Origin: Microbacteriaceae bacterium
GTDB taxonomy: Bacteria > Actinomycetota > Actinomycetes > Actinomycetales > Microbacteriaceae
Assembly: GCA_025352325.1 (NCBI GenBank)
Contig: JANXTR010000005.1
Span: forward strand, 1 to 39,943
Direction: 5' to 3'
Length of the DNA: 39,943 bases
The stretch's first letter is position 1. The number at the start of each line of letters is the position of its first letter. The notes beneath the pieces were generated by a model, which searched no databases, was not told the origin of the DNA, and worked only from the letters and a program-made list of their open reading frames with translations. A program made the translations under genes and the position numbers. Below are positions 23,543 through 32,190 of this stretch, one piece after another.

Positions 23543-24826
23543 ATGGGCGATCCACAGAAGAACGGTCCCGATGTCTTCCGGCTGCCCGGCTTCCTCCCGT
23601 TCTGGCTGGCCGGCACCGTGTCGATGTTCGGGAGCTACGTGACCGCTCTTGCTCTCCAGGTGATCGTTCTGCTTTCGCTGCATGGGACAGCGCTCGATGT
23701 CGGTCTCCTGAACGCGGCCCGCTGGCTGCCGTATCTGGCGGTCGGGCTGATGGCCGGGGCGCTCGTGGAGCGGCGTCGCCGTCGCCCGATTCTGATCGGG
23801 ACGGACCTGGCGCGTGGTGTTCTCCTCCTGGTCATTCCCGCGCTGTGGCTACTCCAACTCCTCTCCATTCCGGCGCTGATCGTCTTCGCCGCGGTGTTCG
23901 GGCTCTTCACACTGCTCAACGATTCGGCGACACAGTCCTTCCTGCCGCGACTTGTCCCGACGAGGTCGTTGCTTGGCGCAAACGCCCGCATCGACCAGAG
24001 TTCCGCGGTCGCCGAGACGTCCGGCCCCCTGATCGCCGGAGCGCTCGTGTCATTGATCGGCGCGCCGTTGGCTGTGCTCGTGGATGCCGTGTCCTACCTC
24101 TTCTCCGCGGCGGCGCTCGCTCGCGTTCGGGTGGTCGAACCGCGCCTAGCCGACGGTCCGCGGAGTGCGATCTGGAGCGACATCCGTGAGGGCCTCCGCT
24201 GGGTCTACCGGCACCGGACACTCGCGCCGATGGCGATCTCGACGCACGTCTGGTTCCTCTTCTCGAGCATGTTGGGCACGGCCTTCGTTCCCTTCCTGCT
24301 CACCGGTCTGCGGATGAGCCCGTTCCAGCTGGGCGTCGCGCTCGCCGCCACCGGCGTCGGCGGCCTGCTCGGTGCACTGCTTTCGACCAGGATCGGGCTG
24401 CGCATCGGTGTGGGCCGCACCGTGATGGCCGGAACCACGCTGATGATCGTGGCGTGGACGATCATCGCCGTAGTCCCGGTCGGACCCGGGAGTGGCTCGC
24501 GGTGGATCTCGTTGGCCGTCGTGGCGCTCGGCCAGTTGCTGTACGGCTTCGCACTCGGTGCCGAGAACGCGAACGAGATGGCATACCGGCAGGCGGTGAC
24601 GCCGGATGCGCTGCAGGGACGGATGAACGCGACGATGCGTTCGCTCAACCGGGCTGCGGTGGTGATCGGTGCTCCGGTGGGTGGGCTCCTTGCGGACACG
24701 ATCGGCTTCCGTCCCACGTTCGGAATCGGCATCGCGGGCCTGCTCATCTCCCTCGTGATCGTGGCATCGTCACCCTTCCGCGACGCGCGTCACGGGGGGC
24801 TCGCGCCGGGTAGCGTTTCGCCATGA
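23543..24826 (+). CDS. MFS transporter, MFS_3/EntS-like drug or metabolite exporter
   Basis: A 427-residue major facilitator protein with about twelve membrane helices. It has the short N-terminus FRLPGFLPFWLAGTVSMFGS and the loop after helix 2, ALVERRRRRPILIGTDLARG. SVSYLFSAAALARVR-type (here AVSYLFSAAALARVR) and QGRMNATMRSLNRAAVVIG segments are diagnostic of the MFS_3 group that includes enterobactin exporter EntS and macrolide exporters. The ATG at 23543 is preferred to GTG 23498, as the family begins shortly before FRLPGF and a G-rich stretch lies about seven bases before it. Its stop overlaps the next ATG (ATGA), but the next gene also appears to have its own promoter box. The substrate cannot be named. 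Confidence 0.88.
   Translation: MGDPQKNGPDVFRLPGFLPFWLAGTVSMFGSYVTALALQVIVLLSLHGTALDVGLLNAARWLPYLAVGLMAGALVERRRRRPILIGTDLARGVLLLVIPALWLLQLLSIPALIVFAAVFGLFTLLNDSATQSFLPRLVPTRSLLGANARIDQSSAVAETSGPLIAGALVSLIGAPLAVLVDAVSYLFSAAALARVRVVEPRLADGPRSAIWSDIREGLRWVYRHRTLAPMAISTHVWFLFSSMLGTAFVPFLLTGLRMSPFQLGVALAATGVGGLLGALLSTRIGLRIGVGRTVMAGTTLMIVAWTIIAVVPVGPGSGSRWISLAVVALGQLLYGFALGAENANEMAYRQAVTPDALQGRMNATMRSLNRAAVVIGAPVGGLLADTIGFRPTFGIGIAGLLISLVIVASSPFRDARHGGLAPGSVSP
24811..24816 (+). promoter_or_regulatory. Candidate leaderless -10 box before the D-serine dehydratase-like gene
   Basis: TAGCGT at 24811-24816 lies six bases before the ATG at 24823. The same hexamer at the same distance precedes the RidA and TetR genes. 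It sits inside the MFS coding end, so the gene may be both coupled and separately transcribed. Confidence 0.45.
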
Positions 24827-26064
24827 CCTCGGTTCCGGATGACTCGCTCACCCTGTCGGTGCGGCACAAGTCGATCCCGCCGGCGCTGTGGGGGCGCGCG
24901 GCGTCGGAGGTGGCCGCGAAGCGGCATGCGCTCGCCGAGTTCTCAACCCCGCTGCTCACACTGGATCGGGCGGCCGCCGAGCACAACACGAGCACCATGC
25001 TCGGCTGGGCGGGCGAGCGCGGGCTCGAGCTGGCTCCGCACGGGAAGACGACGATGGCGCCGGTCCTCTGGCGGCGATTGCTGGATGCCGGCGCCTGGGG
25101 CCTCACGGTGGCGACGGCCTGGCAGGCGCAGGTGGCCCGCGCGGCCGGAGTGCGACGCATCCTGATCGCGAACGAGGTCGTGGACCCTGCGGCGATCGCG
25201 TGGCTGGCGCACGAGACCGACACGGGAGCCGGTGCCGGGGTCGAGATCGCGTGCTGGGTCGACTCGGTGGACGGCGTGCGGCTGCTCGCGGAGTCAGCAG
25301 GCTCGCGCCCGATCGATGTGCTCGTGGAACTCGGCGCGACCGGCGGCCGCACGGGTGCGCGCGGTACGGAGGCCGCGCTCGCGGTCGCCCGGGAGGTACT
25401 GGCCGCGCCGCGCCTCCGCCTGCGCGGAGTCACCGGCTACGAGGGCTCGTATGGCTCGGACCGCTCGGCGGCGACGCTCGCGCGTGTACGCACATATATA
25501 GGGGAGCTGCGGGAGCTCGCGGAGACCCTGCTCGCGTGGGATTCGCTGGTCGATCCGATCGTGACCGCGGGCGGCAGCGCGTTCTTCGAGGTGGTGGCCG
25601 AGGAGCTGGCTCCGCTGGCCGGCTTAGCAGGTGCGACGGGTCGCGCCGTCACGGTGGTGCTGCGGTCCGGCGCGTTCCAGGCGCACGACGAGGTGTTCTA
25701 CGCCGGGATCTCGCCGTTCGCGGAGTCGACGCTCGCCTTCCGACCGGCGCTGGCCCTGTGGTCGCGGGTGGTGTCGCGCCCGGAGCTGACACTGGTGATC
25801 CTGGATGCGGGCAAGCGGGACGCGCCGATCGATCTGGGCATGCCGGTGGTGCACGGGCATCCCGGCGCCGTGGTCACGGCGCTGAACGACCAGCACGCCT
25901 ACGTGACGGTCCCCGCCGAGTCGTCGCTCGCCGTCGGAGATCTCGTGCGGCTCGGGATCTCGCATCCGTGCACGGCGTTCGACAAATGGAGGCTGGTGCC
26001 CGAGCTCGATTCGGCGGACGGCCCGGATCCGCGAGTCGTCGGCTTCGTGGAGACCTTCTTCTGA
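24823..26064 (+). CDS. D-serine dehydratase/D-threonine aldolase-like PLP enzyme
   Basis: A 413-residue fold-type III PLP enzyme (alanine-racemase-like barrel plus C-terminal domain). Lys75 in LAPHGKTTMAP should bind PLP, LRGVTGYEGSYG and TAGGSAFFEVV line the cofactor site, and SHPCTAFDKW (His381, Cys383) is the metal-binding signature of the DSD1/D-threonine aldolase group. These enzymes deaminate D-serine or split D-3-hydroxy amino acids using a divalent metal. Length and motifs are complete. RidA, which removes reactive products of such PLP enzymes, is encoded nearby, a sensible partnership. The substrate is uncertain. A bidirectional hairpin follows the stop. Confidence 0.88.
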   Translation: MTSVPDDSLTLSVRHKSIPPALWGRAASEVAAKRHALAEFSTPLLTLDRAAAEHNTSTMLGWAGERGLELAPHGKTTMAPVLWRRLLDAGAWGLTVATAWQAQVARAAGVRRILIANEVVDPAAIAWLAHETDTGAGAGVEIACWVDSVDGVRLLAESAGSRPIDVLVELGATGGRTGARGTEAALAVAREVLAAPRLRLRGVTGYEGSYGSDRSAATLARVRTYIGELRELAETLLAWDSLVDPIVTAGGSAFFEVVAEELAPLAGLAGATGRAVTVVLRSGAFQAHDEVFYAGISPFAESTLAFRPALALWSRVVSRPELTLVILDAGKRDAPIDLGMPVVHGHPGAVVTALNDQHAYVTVPAESSLAVGDLVRLGISHPCTAFDKWRLVPELDSADGPDPRVVGFVETFF

Positions 26065-26079
26065 CGACGCCGAGTGCAC

Positions 26080-26113
26080 CGATGGCCCCGGGAGCGAACC
26101 GCCGGGGCCATCG
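26080..26113. terminator. Bidirectional terminator hairpin between convergent genes
   Basis: CGATGGCCCCGG (26080-26091) and CCGGGGCCATCG (26102-26113) pair perfectly over 12 bp with a ten-base loop. It lies midway between the stops of the PLP enzyme gene and the permease gene, which face each other. Confidence 0.7.
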
Positions 26114-26137
26114 TGAATCGCGGAGCGTCCGCCGCGA

Positions 26138-27661
26138 CTACTTCTTCTCGTGGCCGAAGATCTCCTTCTCCATGGAGTCGTAGCCCTCGACCTCGGGGTC
26201 GCGGTGGAGGCCGCCGCTGATGGCGTACTCCTCCTCCGGCGAGAGCACGAGGCGCTTGCGCCCGTAGACGGCGAAGATGATCAGGCCGATCAGGTAGACG
26301 ATCGCGATCGCGATGATCGCCGTCACGTACGGGGCATTGAAGAGGAACGCGATGAAGATGGCGGCCGAGATCACCCCGGCGACGACCGCGCCGATGATGC
26401 CGGTGGGGCTCTTGTACGGACGGACCGCCTTCGGGAACCGCACGCGCAGCACGACGAACGAGATCATCTGCATGAGGTACGAGACGACCGCTCCCCAGAT
26501 CGCGATGTTCAGTACGACCGCGCCGGCCGTACCGCCGGTGCCGCCCGCGGAGTCCACGACCGCGAGGGCCACGAATCCGATGACGGCGCCCACGATCAGG
26601 GCCACGAGCGGGGTCTGCTTCTTGCCGGTGAGCGAGAGCACAGCCGGGTAGTACCCGGCTCGTGACAACGAGTACAGGTTGCGGCCGTAGGCGTACATGA
26701 TGCCTTGCAGCGAGGCGAGCAGCCCGATCAGGGCCGCGAGGGCGAGCACGCCCGTGAGCTCCTTCGGAACCATCAATGCGAATCCGTCGAGCAGTGGCTG
26801 CCCCGACTTCTGGGTGGCGACCGCGCCGAGCACGCCGGTGTTGACGATGAAGATCGCGACGGCCGCGATGGTCAGCGTGATCAGGGCGATGATGCCGGCG
26901 CGCGGGATGACCTTCGCCGGGTTGTGCGTCTCCTCGGAGGCCAGCGGCAGCTCCTCGATGCCGAGGAAGAACCACATCGCGAACGGGATCACCAGCAGGA
27001 CCGGACCGAAGCCGTGCGGCAGGAACGAGCTCTGCCCGGCATCCGGTTTGACGTCCCAGAGCTTGGCCGGGTCGAATCCGCCGGTCGAGAACGCGACAAC
27101 GATGAAGATCGCGAGGATCGCCAGCGAGATGATCGAGACAACGATCGCGAGACGGAAGCCGATGGAGGCGCCCGCCCAGTTCACGACCACGAAGATCGCG
27201 TACAGCACAATCCAGAGCATCGGGCTTGGCAACTGGAAGTGGAAGAAGGCGTCGAGCGCGCTGTTGGCGTACAAGGCCGAGAAGTAGACGACCACCGCCG
27301 TGGTGATGACGTACTCGATGGATTCCGCGAGACCCGTGATGAATCCGCCCCAGGGCCCGAGTGCGGCGCGGGCGAAGGAGTACGCGCCGCCGGTGTGCGG
27401 CATCGCGGCCGCCATTTCGCCGATCGAGAAGTACATGGTGAAGTACATGACGATGACGATGACCACCGCGATCGCCATCCCGCCGAAGCCGGCGGTCGAT
27501 GTGCCCAAGTTCCACCCCGAGAACTCGCCCGAGATGACGGCGGCGACGCCGAGACCCCAGATGCCCCAGATCCCGGCACTGCGCTTCAGGGTGCGCTTCT
27601 CGAAGTAGCCGGCGCCGACATCCTTGTATTGGGCGCCACCGACCGTTTTGGTTTCACTCAT
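26138..27661 (-). CDS. eat: APC-family permease, ethanolamine permease type
   Basis: A 507-residue amino acid/polyamine/organocation transporter with about twelve helices. The start YFEKRTLKRSAGIWGIWGLG followed by VAAVISGEFSGWNLGTS is the hallmark of ethanolamine permeases, and GEMAAAMPHTGGAYSFARAA matches the conserved APC helix 2-3 region. FAMWFFLGIEELPLASEETH lies in helix 6, and the C-terminal tail LVLSPEEEYAISGG is cytoplasmic. AAAGGA lies about 11 bases before the ATG. It is divergent from a glutamine-synthetase-like ligase, which supports ethanolamine (or another small amine) as substrate. Family members can also carry other amines or amino acids, so specificity is inferred. Confidence 0.85.
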   Translation of the reverse strand: MSETKTVGGAQYKDVGAGYFEKRTLKRSAGIWGIWGLGVAAVISGEFSGWNLGTSTAGFGGMAIAVVIVIVMYFTMYFSIGEMAAAMPHTGGAYSFARAALGPWGGFITGLAESIEYVITTAVVVYFSALYANSALDAFFHFQLPSPMLWIVLYAIFVVVNWAGASIGFRLAIVVSIISLAILAIFIVVAFSTGGFDPAKLWDVKPDAGQSSFLPHGFGPVLLVIPFAMWFFLGIEELPLASEETHNPAKVIPRAGIIALITLTIAAVAIFIVNTGVLGAVATQKSGQPLLDGFALMVPKELTGVLALAALIGLLASLQGIMYAYGRNLYSLSRAGYYPAVLSLTGKKQTPLVALIVGAVIGFVALAVVDSAGGTGGTAGAVVLNIAIWGAVVSYLMQMISFVVLRVRFPKAVRPYKSPTGIIGAVVAGVISAAIFIAFLFNAPYVTAIIAIAIVYLIGLIIFAVYGRKRLVLSPEEEYAISGGLHRDPEVEGYDSMEKEIFGHEKK

Positions 27662-27693
27662 AGGGGGAGAGTCCTTTCAATGTTGGGTCTGAG

Positions 27694-27779
27694 AATGGCC
27701 GCCATTGGTACTCCGTGTCTACCTTTGGATGTAACAGGTATGTGAAACGTTCTGAGGCTGGCCCTCGGGCCCATAGTGT
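27694..27779. promoter_or_regulatory. Divergent control region between permease and gamma-glutamyl ligase genes
   Basis: AATGGCCGCCATT at 27694-27706 is a perfect 13-bp palindrome about 30 bases from the permease start and a plausible operator. TAGTGT at 27774-27779 fits a -10 box for the ligase gene, giving a leader of roughly 57 bases that ends in AGGAG at 27832. The GntR/FadR regulator at the end of the cluster is a candidate binder. Confidence 0.4.
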
Positions 27780-27842
27780 GTAATGGTCGGATTCCACCCC
27801 GACGCCCCCGATGCGCCCCACCGATCCCCGCAGGAGAACGCC

Positions 27843-29207
27843 ATGGCCGTCCGCTCCGGAAACCTCACGATCGACGAGCTCGGCGTCTTGATCGAGAAGC
27901 GCGAGATCGACACCGTGATCGTCGCTTTCTGCGACATGCAGGGCCGTCTGGTCGGTAAGCGCGCGTCGGCGCGACTCTTCCAGGAGGACATCGCCGCGCA
28001 CGGCGCCGAGGCCTGCAACTACCTGCTCGCGGTCGACGTCGAGATGAACACCGTCGACGGCTACCCGATCTCGAGCTGGGAGACCGGGTACGGCGACATG
28101 GTGCTCAAGCCCGACCTCGACACGCTGCGCGTCATCCCGTGGCTTCCGGGCACCGCCCTCGTGATGGCCGACCTCAACAAGATGGACAGCTCCCCGGTGC
28201 CGCAGTCGCCCCGAGAAATCCTGAAGCAGCAGATCGCCCGTCTCGCCGAGCGCGGGCTCGTGCCCTTCGTCGGCACCGAGCTCGAGTTCATCGTCTTCGA
28301 GAACAGCTATCGCGATGCCTGGGCCAAGAGGTACGAGGGCCTGACCCCAGCTAGCGACTACAACATCGACTACGCGCTGCTGGCCTCGGCACGGATGGAG
28401 CCGTTGCTGCGCGACATCCGCAACGGCATGGATGGCGCCGGCATGTACTGCGAGGGCGTCAAGGGCGAGTGCAACCTCGGCCAGCAGGAGATCGCCTTCC
28501 GCTACACCGAGGCACTGGCCACCTGCGACAACCACGCGATCTACAAGAACGGGGCCAAGGAGATCGCCGACCAGCACGGTCAGGCGCTGACCTTCATGGC
28601 CAAGTTCAACGAGCGCGAGGGCAACAGCTGCCACATCCACCTCTCGGTGCGCGGCACGGACGGGGAGGCCGTGATGTCGGGCGACGGCCCGTACGGCTTC
28701 TCGAAGCTGATGGAGCACTGGATCGCGGGCCTGATCGCCACGACGCGCGAGCTGAGCCTGTTCTTCGCACCCAACATCAACTCCTACAAGCGCTACGTGG
28801 AGGGCAGCTTCGCTCCGACCGCGATCGCCTGGGGCCTCGACAACCGCACATGCGCGCTGCGGGTGGTGGGGCACGGGCAGGGCCTGCGAGTCGAGAACCG
28901 CGTTCCCGGCGGCGACGTCAACCAGTACCTCGCGACGGCGGCGCTCATCGCGGGCGGTCTGTACGGCATCGAGAACGAGCTCGAGCTCGAGCCGATCTTC
29001 GTGGGCAACGCTTACGGATCTGACGCCCCTCGCGTTCCGACCAACCTCCGGGACGCCGCCGAGCTCTTCGCGAGCTCGGCGGTCGCCCTGGAGGCCTTCG
29101 GCCCCGAGGTCATCGAGCACTACCTGAACAACGCCCGCATCGAGTTGAAGGCCTACGACTCGGCGATCACCGACTGGGAGCGGATCCGTGGCTTCGAGAG
29201 GTTCTAA
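27843..29207 (+). CDS. Glutamine synthetase-like gamma-glutamyl-amine ligase (GlnA4/PuuA type)
   Basis: A 454-residue glutamine synthetase homologue. The ATP-grasping core is present: GTELEFIVF, GMYCEGVKGECNLGQQEI, GNSCHIHLSV, NINSYKRYVEGSFAPTAIAW and LRVVGHGQGLRVENRVPGGD. The ammonia-type GSI adenylylation loop near the C-terminus is not recognisable. Such homologues join glutamate to small amines: PuuA with putrescine, Streptomyces GlnA3 with polyamines and GlnA4 with ethanolamine. The neighbouring ethanolamine-type permease, SDR dehydrogenase, aldehyde dehydrogenase and glutamyl hydrolase favour gamma-glutamylethanolamide formation. The ATG at 27843 has AGGAG six bases upstream. An earlier in-frame ATG at 27783 lacks one. 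Confidence 0.88.
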   Translation: MAVRSGNLTIDELGVLIEKREIDTVIVAFCDMQGRLVGKRASARLFQEDIAAHGAEACNYLLAVDVEMNTVDGYPISSWETGYGDMVLKPDLDTLRVIPWLPGTALVMADLNKMDSSPVPQSPREILKQQIARLAERGLVPFVGTELEFIVFENSYRDAWAKRYEGLTPASDYNIDYALLASARMEPLLRDIRNGMDGAGMYCEGVKGECNLGQQEIAFRYTEALATCDNHAIYKNGAKEIADQHGQALTFMAKFNEREGNSCHIHLSVRGTDGEAVMSGDGPYGFSKLMEHWIAGLIATTRELSLFFAPNINSYKRYVEGSFAPTAIAWGLDNRTCALRVVGHGQGLRVENRVPGGDVNQYLATAALIAGGLYGIENELELEPIFVGNAYGSDAPRVPTNLRDAAELFASSAVALEAFGPEVIEHYLNNARIELKAYDSAITDWERIRGFERF

Positions 29208-29220
29208 TCTTTCTGTTCCC

Positions 29221-29241
29221 GCGCCGCCGCTTCTGCGGCGC
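29221..29241 (+). terminator. Hairpin after the ligase gene
   Basis: GCGCCGC (29221-29227) pairs with GCGGCGC (29235-29241), and an alternative shorter stem with a TTCT loop is also possible. It lies 13 bases after the stop and could attenuate transcription into the hydrolase gene. There is no T tract. Confidence 0.35.
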
Positions 29242-29291
29242 GATCACGCGTCGGCTGATCATTCGGCCAAGCCAGCGGATCGGCGGTTCCG

Positions 29292-30038
29292 ATGAACGCG
29301 AGCAAGCCGCTGATCGGGATCACCACGTACCTGCAGCGCGCGCAAACCGGGGTCTGGGACGTGCGCGCTGCCTTCCTGCCCGAGGTCTACTTCGCGGCGG
29401 TCGTTACGGCGGGCGGCATCCCGGTGCTGTTGCCGCCGCAGCTGCTCGACGGCGGCGTCGCCGGCCAGGTGATGAGCCGCCTCGACGGGCTGATCGTCGC
29501 GGGCGGGCTCGACGTCGAGGCGAGCCGCTACGGAGCGCACGCGCACGCGGAGGCCGACCCTCCGAGTCGGATCCGCGATGACTGGGACGACGCGCTGCTC
29601 ACCGCCGCGATCGAGACACAGGTGCCGTTCCTGGCGATCTGCCGCGGCATTCAGGTGCTCAACGTCAACCGCGGAGGCACGCTGCACCAGCACCTGCCCG
29701 AGGTGATCGGCGACGACCGCTACAGCGGCGAGAACGGCGTGTTCAAGCGGAACGAGGTGGAGGTGGCGAGCGGATCGCAGATCGCGTCGTCGATCGGTGC
29801 TGGCCCCCACACGGTGCAGAGCTACCATCACCAGGCTCTCGACGCCATCGGCAACGGGTTGCGCGTGGTGGCGAGCTCGCCCGAGGGAGTTGTGCAGGCC
29901 GTGGAGCTCGAGGGCGTGCCGTTCGGGGTCGGGGTGCAGTGGCATCCGGAGCAGGATGCCGCCGACGATGCGCGCCTCTTCGAGAGTCTCGTTGAGGCGG
30001 CCCGCTCGTATGTCTCCCAGAAACAGGTGCACGCGTGA
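29292..30038 (+). CDS. Gamma-glutamyl hydrolase, PuuD-like class I amidotransferase family
   Basis: A 248-residue peptidase C26/PuuD-type enzyme. The nucleophile is Cys117 in LAICRGIQVLNV, and the catalytic His218 and Glu220 are in GVQWHPEQ. GLIVAGGLDVEASRYG and HTVQSYHHQALDAIGNGLRV are typical of gamma-glutamyl-GABA hydrolase. In this cluster it would release glutamate from the oxidised gamma-glutamyl intermediate, giving glycine if the starting amine is ethanolamine or GABA if putrescine. The ribosome site before ATG 29292 is weak. The stop overlaps the following GTG (GTGA), coupling it to the aldehyde dehydrogenase. Confidence 0.9.
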   Translation: MNASKPLIGITTYLQRAQTGVWDVRAAFLPEVYFAAVVTAGGIPVLLPPQLLDGGVAGQVMSRLDGLIVAGGLDVEASRYGAHAHAEADPPSRIRDDWDDALLTAAIETQVPFLAICRGIQVLNVNRGGTLHQHLPEVIGDDRYSGENGVFKRNEVEVASGSQIASSIGAGPHTVQSYHHQALDAIGNGLRVVASSPEGVVQAVELEGVPFGVGVQWHPEQDAADDARLFESLVEAARSYVSQKQVHA

Positions 30039-31390
30039 GTTCGATCACCCTCATCAACCCCTCCGACGAGACGGTCATCCGGGAGGTGCAGCACACCTCG
30101 CTCGAGGAGGTCGACGCGGCGGTGCTTCGTGCGGCGACCGCGCAGGCGACGTGGGTGGCGCTGGCCCCGGCCGATCGTGCGCGCGGCCTGCGGCGGTTCG
30201 CCGCCGCCGTGGACGACGCGGTCGAGGAGCTTGCGGCCATCGAGGTGCTGAACTCCGGGCATCCGATCGGCTCGGCCCGCTGGGAGGCCGGCCACGTGCG
30301 CGACGTGCTCGACTACTACGCCGGCGCCCCCGAACGGATGATCGGCCAGCAGATCCCGGTCGCTGGCGGCCTCGACGTCACCTTCCACGAGCCGCTCGGC
30401 GTGGTCGGCGTGATCGTGCCGTGGAACTTCCCCATGACGATCGCCTCGTGGGGCTTCGCTCCGGCGCTCGCCGCGGGCAACGCCGTGCTGCTGAAGCCCG
30501 CGGACTGGACGCCGCTCACCGCGATCCGCCTCGGCGAGCTCGCGCTCGAATCCGGGCTTCCGGAGGGACTGTTCCAGGTGCTGCCGGGCCGCGGTTCGGT
30601 CGTGGGGGAGCGGTTCGTCACCCACGAGCAGGTGCGCAAGGTGGTCTTCACCGGGTCGACTGCGGTCGGCAAGCAGGTGGCGGCCGGATGCGCGGCGCAG
30701 GTCAAACCGGTCACCCTCGAGCTCGGCGGCAAGAGCGCCAACGTCGTGTTCGCGGACTCTGACCTCGAGAAGGCGGCCGCCACGGCACCCGGCGCGGTGT
30801 TCGACAACGCCGGGCAGGACTGCTGCGCGCGCAGCCGCATCCTGGTCGAGCGGAGCGTGTTCGACCGATTCCTGGAACTGCTCGAGCCTGCCGTGAAGGC
30901 GGTCAAGGTTGGGGCACCCGGCGACGACGCGACCGAGATGGGCCCGCTCGTCTCCAGGGCGCACTTCGACTCAGTCGAGAGCTTCCTCGACGACGGCACT
31001 CCCGTCGCCTTCCGTGGTTCGGCGCCGACCGGCCCTGGCTACTGGATGCCGCCGACCGTGCTGCTGCCCAACCGGGGCGACCGCGTGGCAGTCGATGAGA
31101 TCTTCGGACCGGTGGTCAGCGTGCTCCCGTTCGACGACGAGGGAGACGCCATCCGGCTCGCGAACGACAGCGTTTACGGGCTGTCGGGCTCGATCTGGAC
31201 GAACGACCTGGGGCGCGCCATCCGGGTCTCCCGGGCCATCGAATCCGGCACGCTCTCGGTCAACTCGCACTCCTCGGTGCGCTACACGACCCCGTTCGGC
31301 GGGGCCAAGCAGAGCGGCCTCGGCCGCGAGCTGGGACCGGATGCCGCCCTCGCCTTCACCGACACCAAGAACGTCTTCTTCGCCAGTTAG
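30035..31390 (+). CDS. NAD(P)-dependent aldehyde dehydrogenase
   Basis: A 451-residue ALDH-superfamily enzyme. Asn131 in PWNFP, Glu229 in LELGGKSANVVF and nucleophile Cys263 in GQDCCARS are in place, as are the cofactor motif FTGSTAVGK and the C-terminal PFGGAKQSGLGRELG. It converts an aldehyde to the acid, here most likely the gamma-glutamylated aldehyde formed from the ligated amine. PuuC plays this part in the putrescine pathway. It starts at GTG 30035, overlapping the hydrolase stop. At 451 residues it is slightly shorter than the usual 480-500 because of a short N-terminus. Confidence 0.92.
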   Translation: MSSITLINPSDETVIREVQHTSLEEVDAAVLRAATAQATWVALAPADRARGLRRFAAAVDDAVEELAAIEVLNSGHPIGSARWEAGHVRDVLDYYAGAPERMIGQQIPVAGGLDVTFHEPLGVVGVIVPWNFPMTIASWGFAPALAAGNAVLLKPADWTPLTAIRLGELALESGLPEGLFQVLPGRGSVVGERFVTHEQVRKVVFTGSTAVGKQVAAGCAAQVKPVTLELGGKSANVVFADSDLEKAAATAPGAVFDNAGQDCCARSRILVERSVFDRFLELLEPAVKAVKVGAPGDDATEMGPLVSRAHFDSVESFLDDGTPVAFRGSAPTGPGYWMPPTVLLPNRGDRVAVDEIFGPVVSVLPFDDEGDAIRLANDSVYGLSGSIWTNDLGRAIRVSRAIESGTLSVNSHSSVRYTTPFGGAKQSGLGRELGPDAALAFTDTKNVFFAS

Positions 31391-31398
31391 GAATCCGA

Positions 31399-32190
31399 AT
31401 GCCCATCACCCCCATCGACCTCACGCAGCGCCTCGCCGGCAAGGTCGCCGTAATCACCGGCGGTACCGGAGGGATCGGCTTCGCCACCGCCAAGCGTTTC
31501 GCCGCGGAGGGCGCGAAGGTCGTGATCGGCGACGTCGTCGACACCGCGCGGGGGGAGGCGGCCGCCGCAGAGGTCGGCGGACTCTACGTGCCGGTCGATG
31601 TCACAGACAAGGCGCAGGTGGATGCCCTGTTCGACGCCGCCGCCTCGACGTACGGCTCGGTTGACATCGCCTTCAACAACGCGGGGATCTCGCCGGCCGA
31701 CGACGACTCGATCGAGACCACCGAGCTCGACGCCTGGGATCGCGTGCAGCTCGTCAACCTGACGAGCGTCTACCTGTGCTCGCGCGCGGCTCTGCGTCAC
31801 ATGGTGCCCGTGGGTCGCGGTTCGATCATCAACACCGCCTCGTTCGTCGCGGTGCTCGGATCGGCCACCTCGCAGATCTCCTACACCGCCTCGAAGGGCG
31901 GCGTGCTGGCCATGACCCGCGAGCTCGGCGTGCAGTTCGCGCGCCAGGGGATCCGCGTCAACGCGCTCTGCCCGGGGCCGGTGAACACGGAACTGCTGAA
32001 GGAGCTGTTCGCCAAGGATCCGGAGCGCGCGGCCCGCCGACTCATCCACGTCCCGGTCGGTCGTTTCGCCGAGCCCGAGGAGCTTGCCGCCGCCGTGGCG
32101 TTCCTCGCCAGCGACGACGCCAGCTTCATCACGGCGTCGACGTTCCTCGTCGACGGCGGGATCAGCGCGGCGTATGTCACCCCGCTCTGA
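31399..32190 (+). CDS. Short-chain dehydrogenase/reductase (candidate gamma-glutamylethanolamide dehydrogenase)
   Basis: A 263-residue classical SDR. The cofactor motif TGGTGGIG starts at residue 20, and Asp45 after strand 2 (VVIGDVVD) points to NAD(H). NNAG is at 93-96, with catalytic Ser148, Tyr162 and Lys166 in NTASFVAVLG and SYTASKGG. The closing LVDGGISAAYV is typical. It follows the aldehyde dehydrogenase by eight bases. Putrescine pathways use an oxidase (PuuB) at this point. An ethanolamine route instead needs an alcohol dehydrogenase to oxidise gamma-glutamylethanolamide to its aldehyde, a job this SDR could do. That assignment is inference. The family also includes acyl-ACP reductase-like enzymes. 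Confidence 0.9.
   Translation: MPITPIDLTQRLAGKVAVITGGTGGIGFATAKRFAAEGAKVVIGDVVDTARGEAAAAEVGGLYVPVDVTDKAQVDALFDAAASTYGSVDIAFNNAGISPADDDSIETTELDAWDRVQLVNLTSVYLCSRAALRHMVPVGRGSIINTASFVAVLGSATSQISYTASKGGVLAMTRELGVQFARQGIRVNALCPGPVNTELLKELFAKDPERAARRLIHVPVGRFAEPEELAAAVAFLASDDASFITASTFLVDGGISAAYVTPL

Noticed and set aside
25490-25502. TATATA-rich spot inside the D-serine dehydratase-like gene
   Set aside because: It lies in a continuous, well-conserved coding frame with no gene start downstream, so it is not a promoter.
27654-29120. 488-codon open frame antisense to the glutamine-synthetase-like gene
   Set aside because: Mirror frame of a well-supported gene. Its sequence is low-complexity Val/Asp/Gly with no family resemblance.
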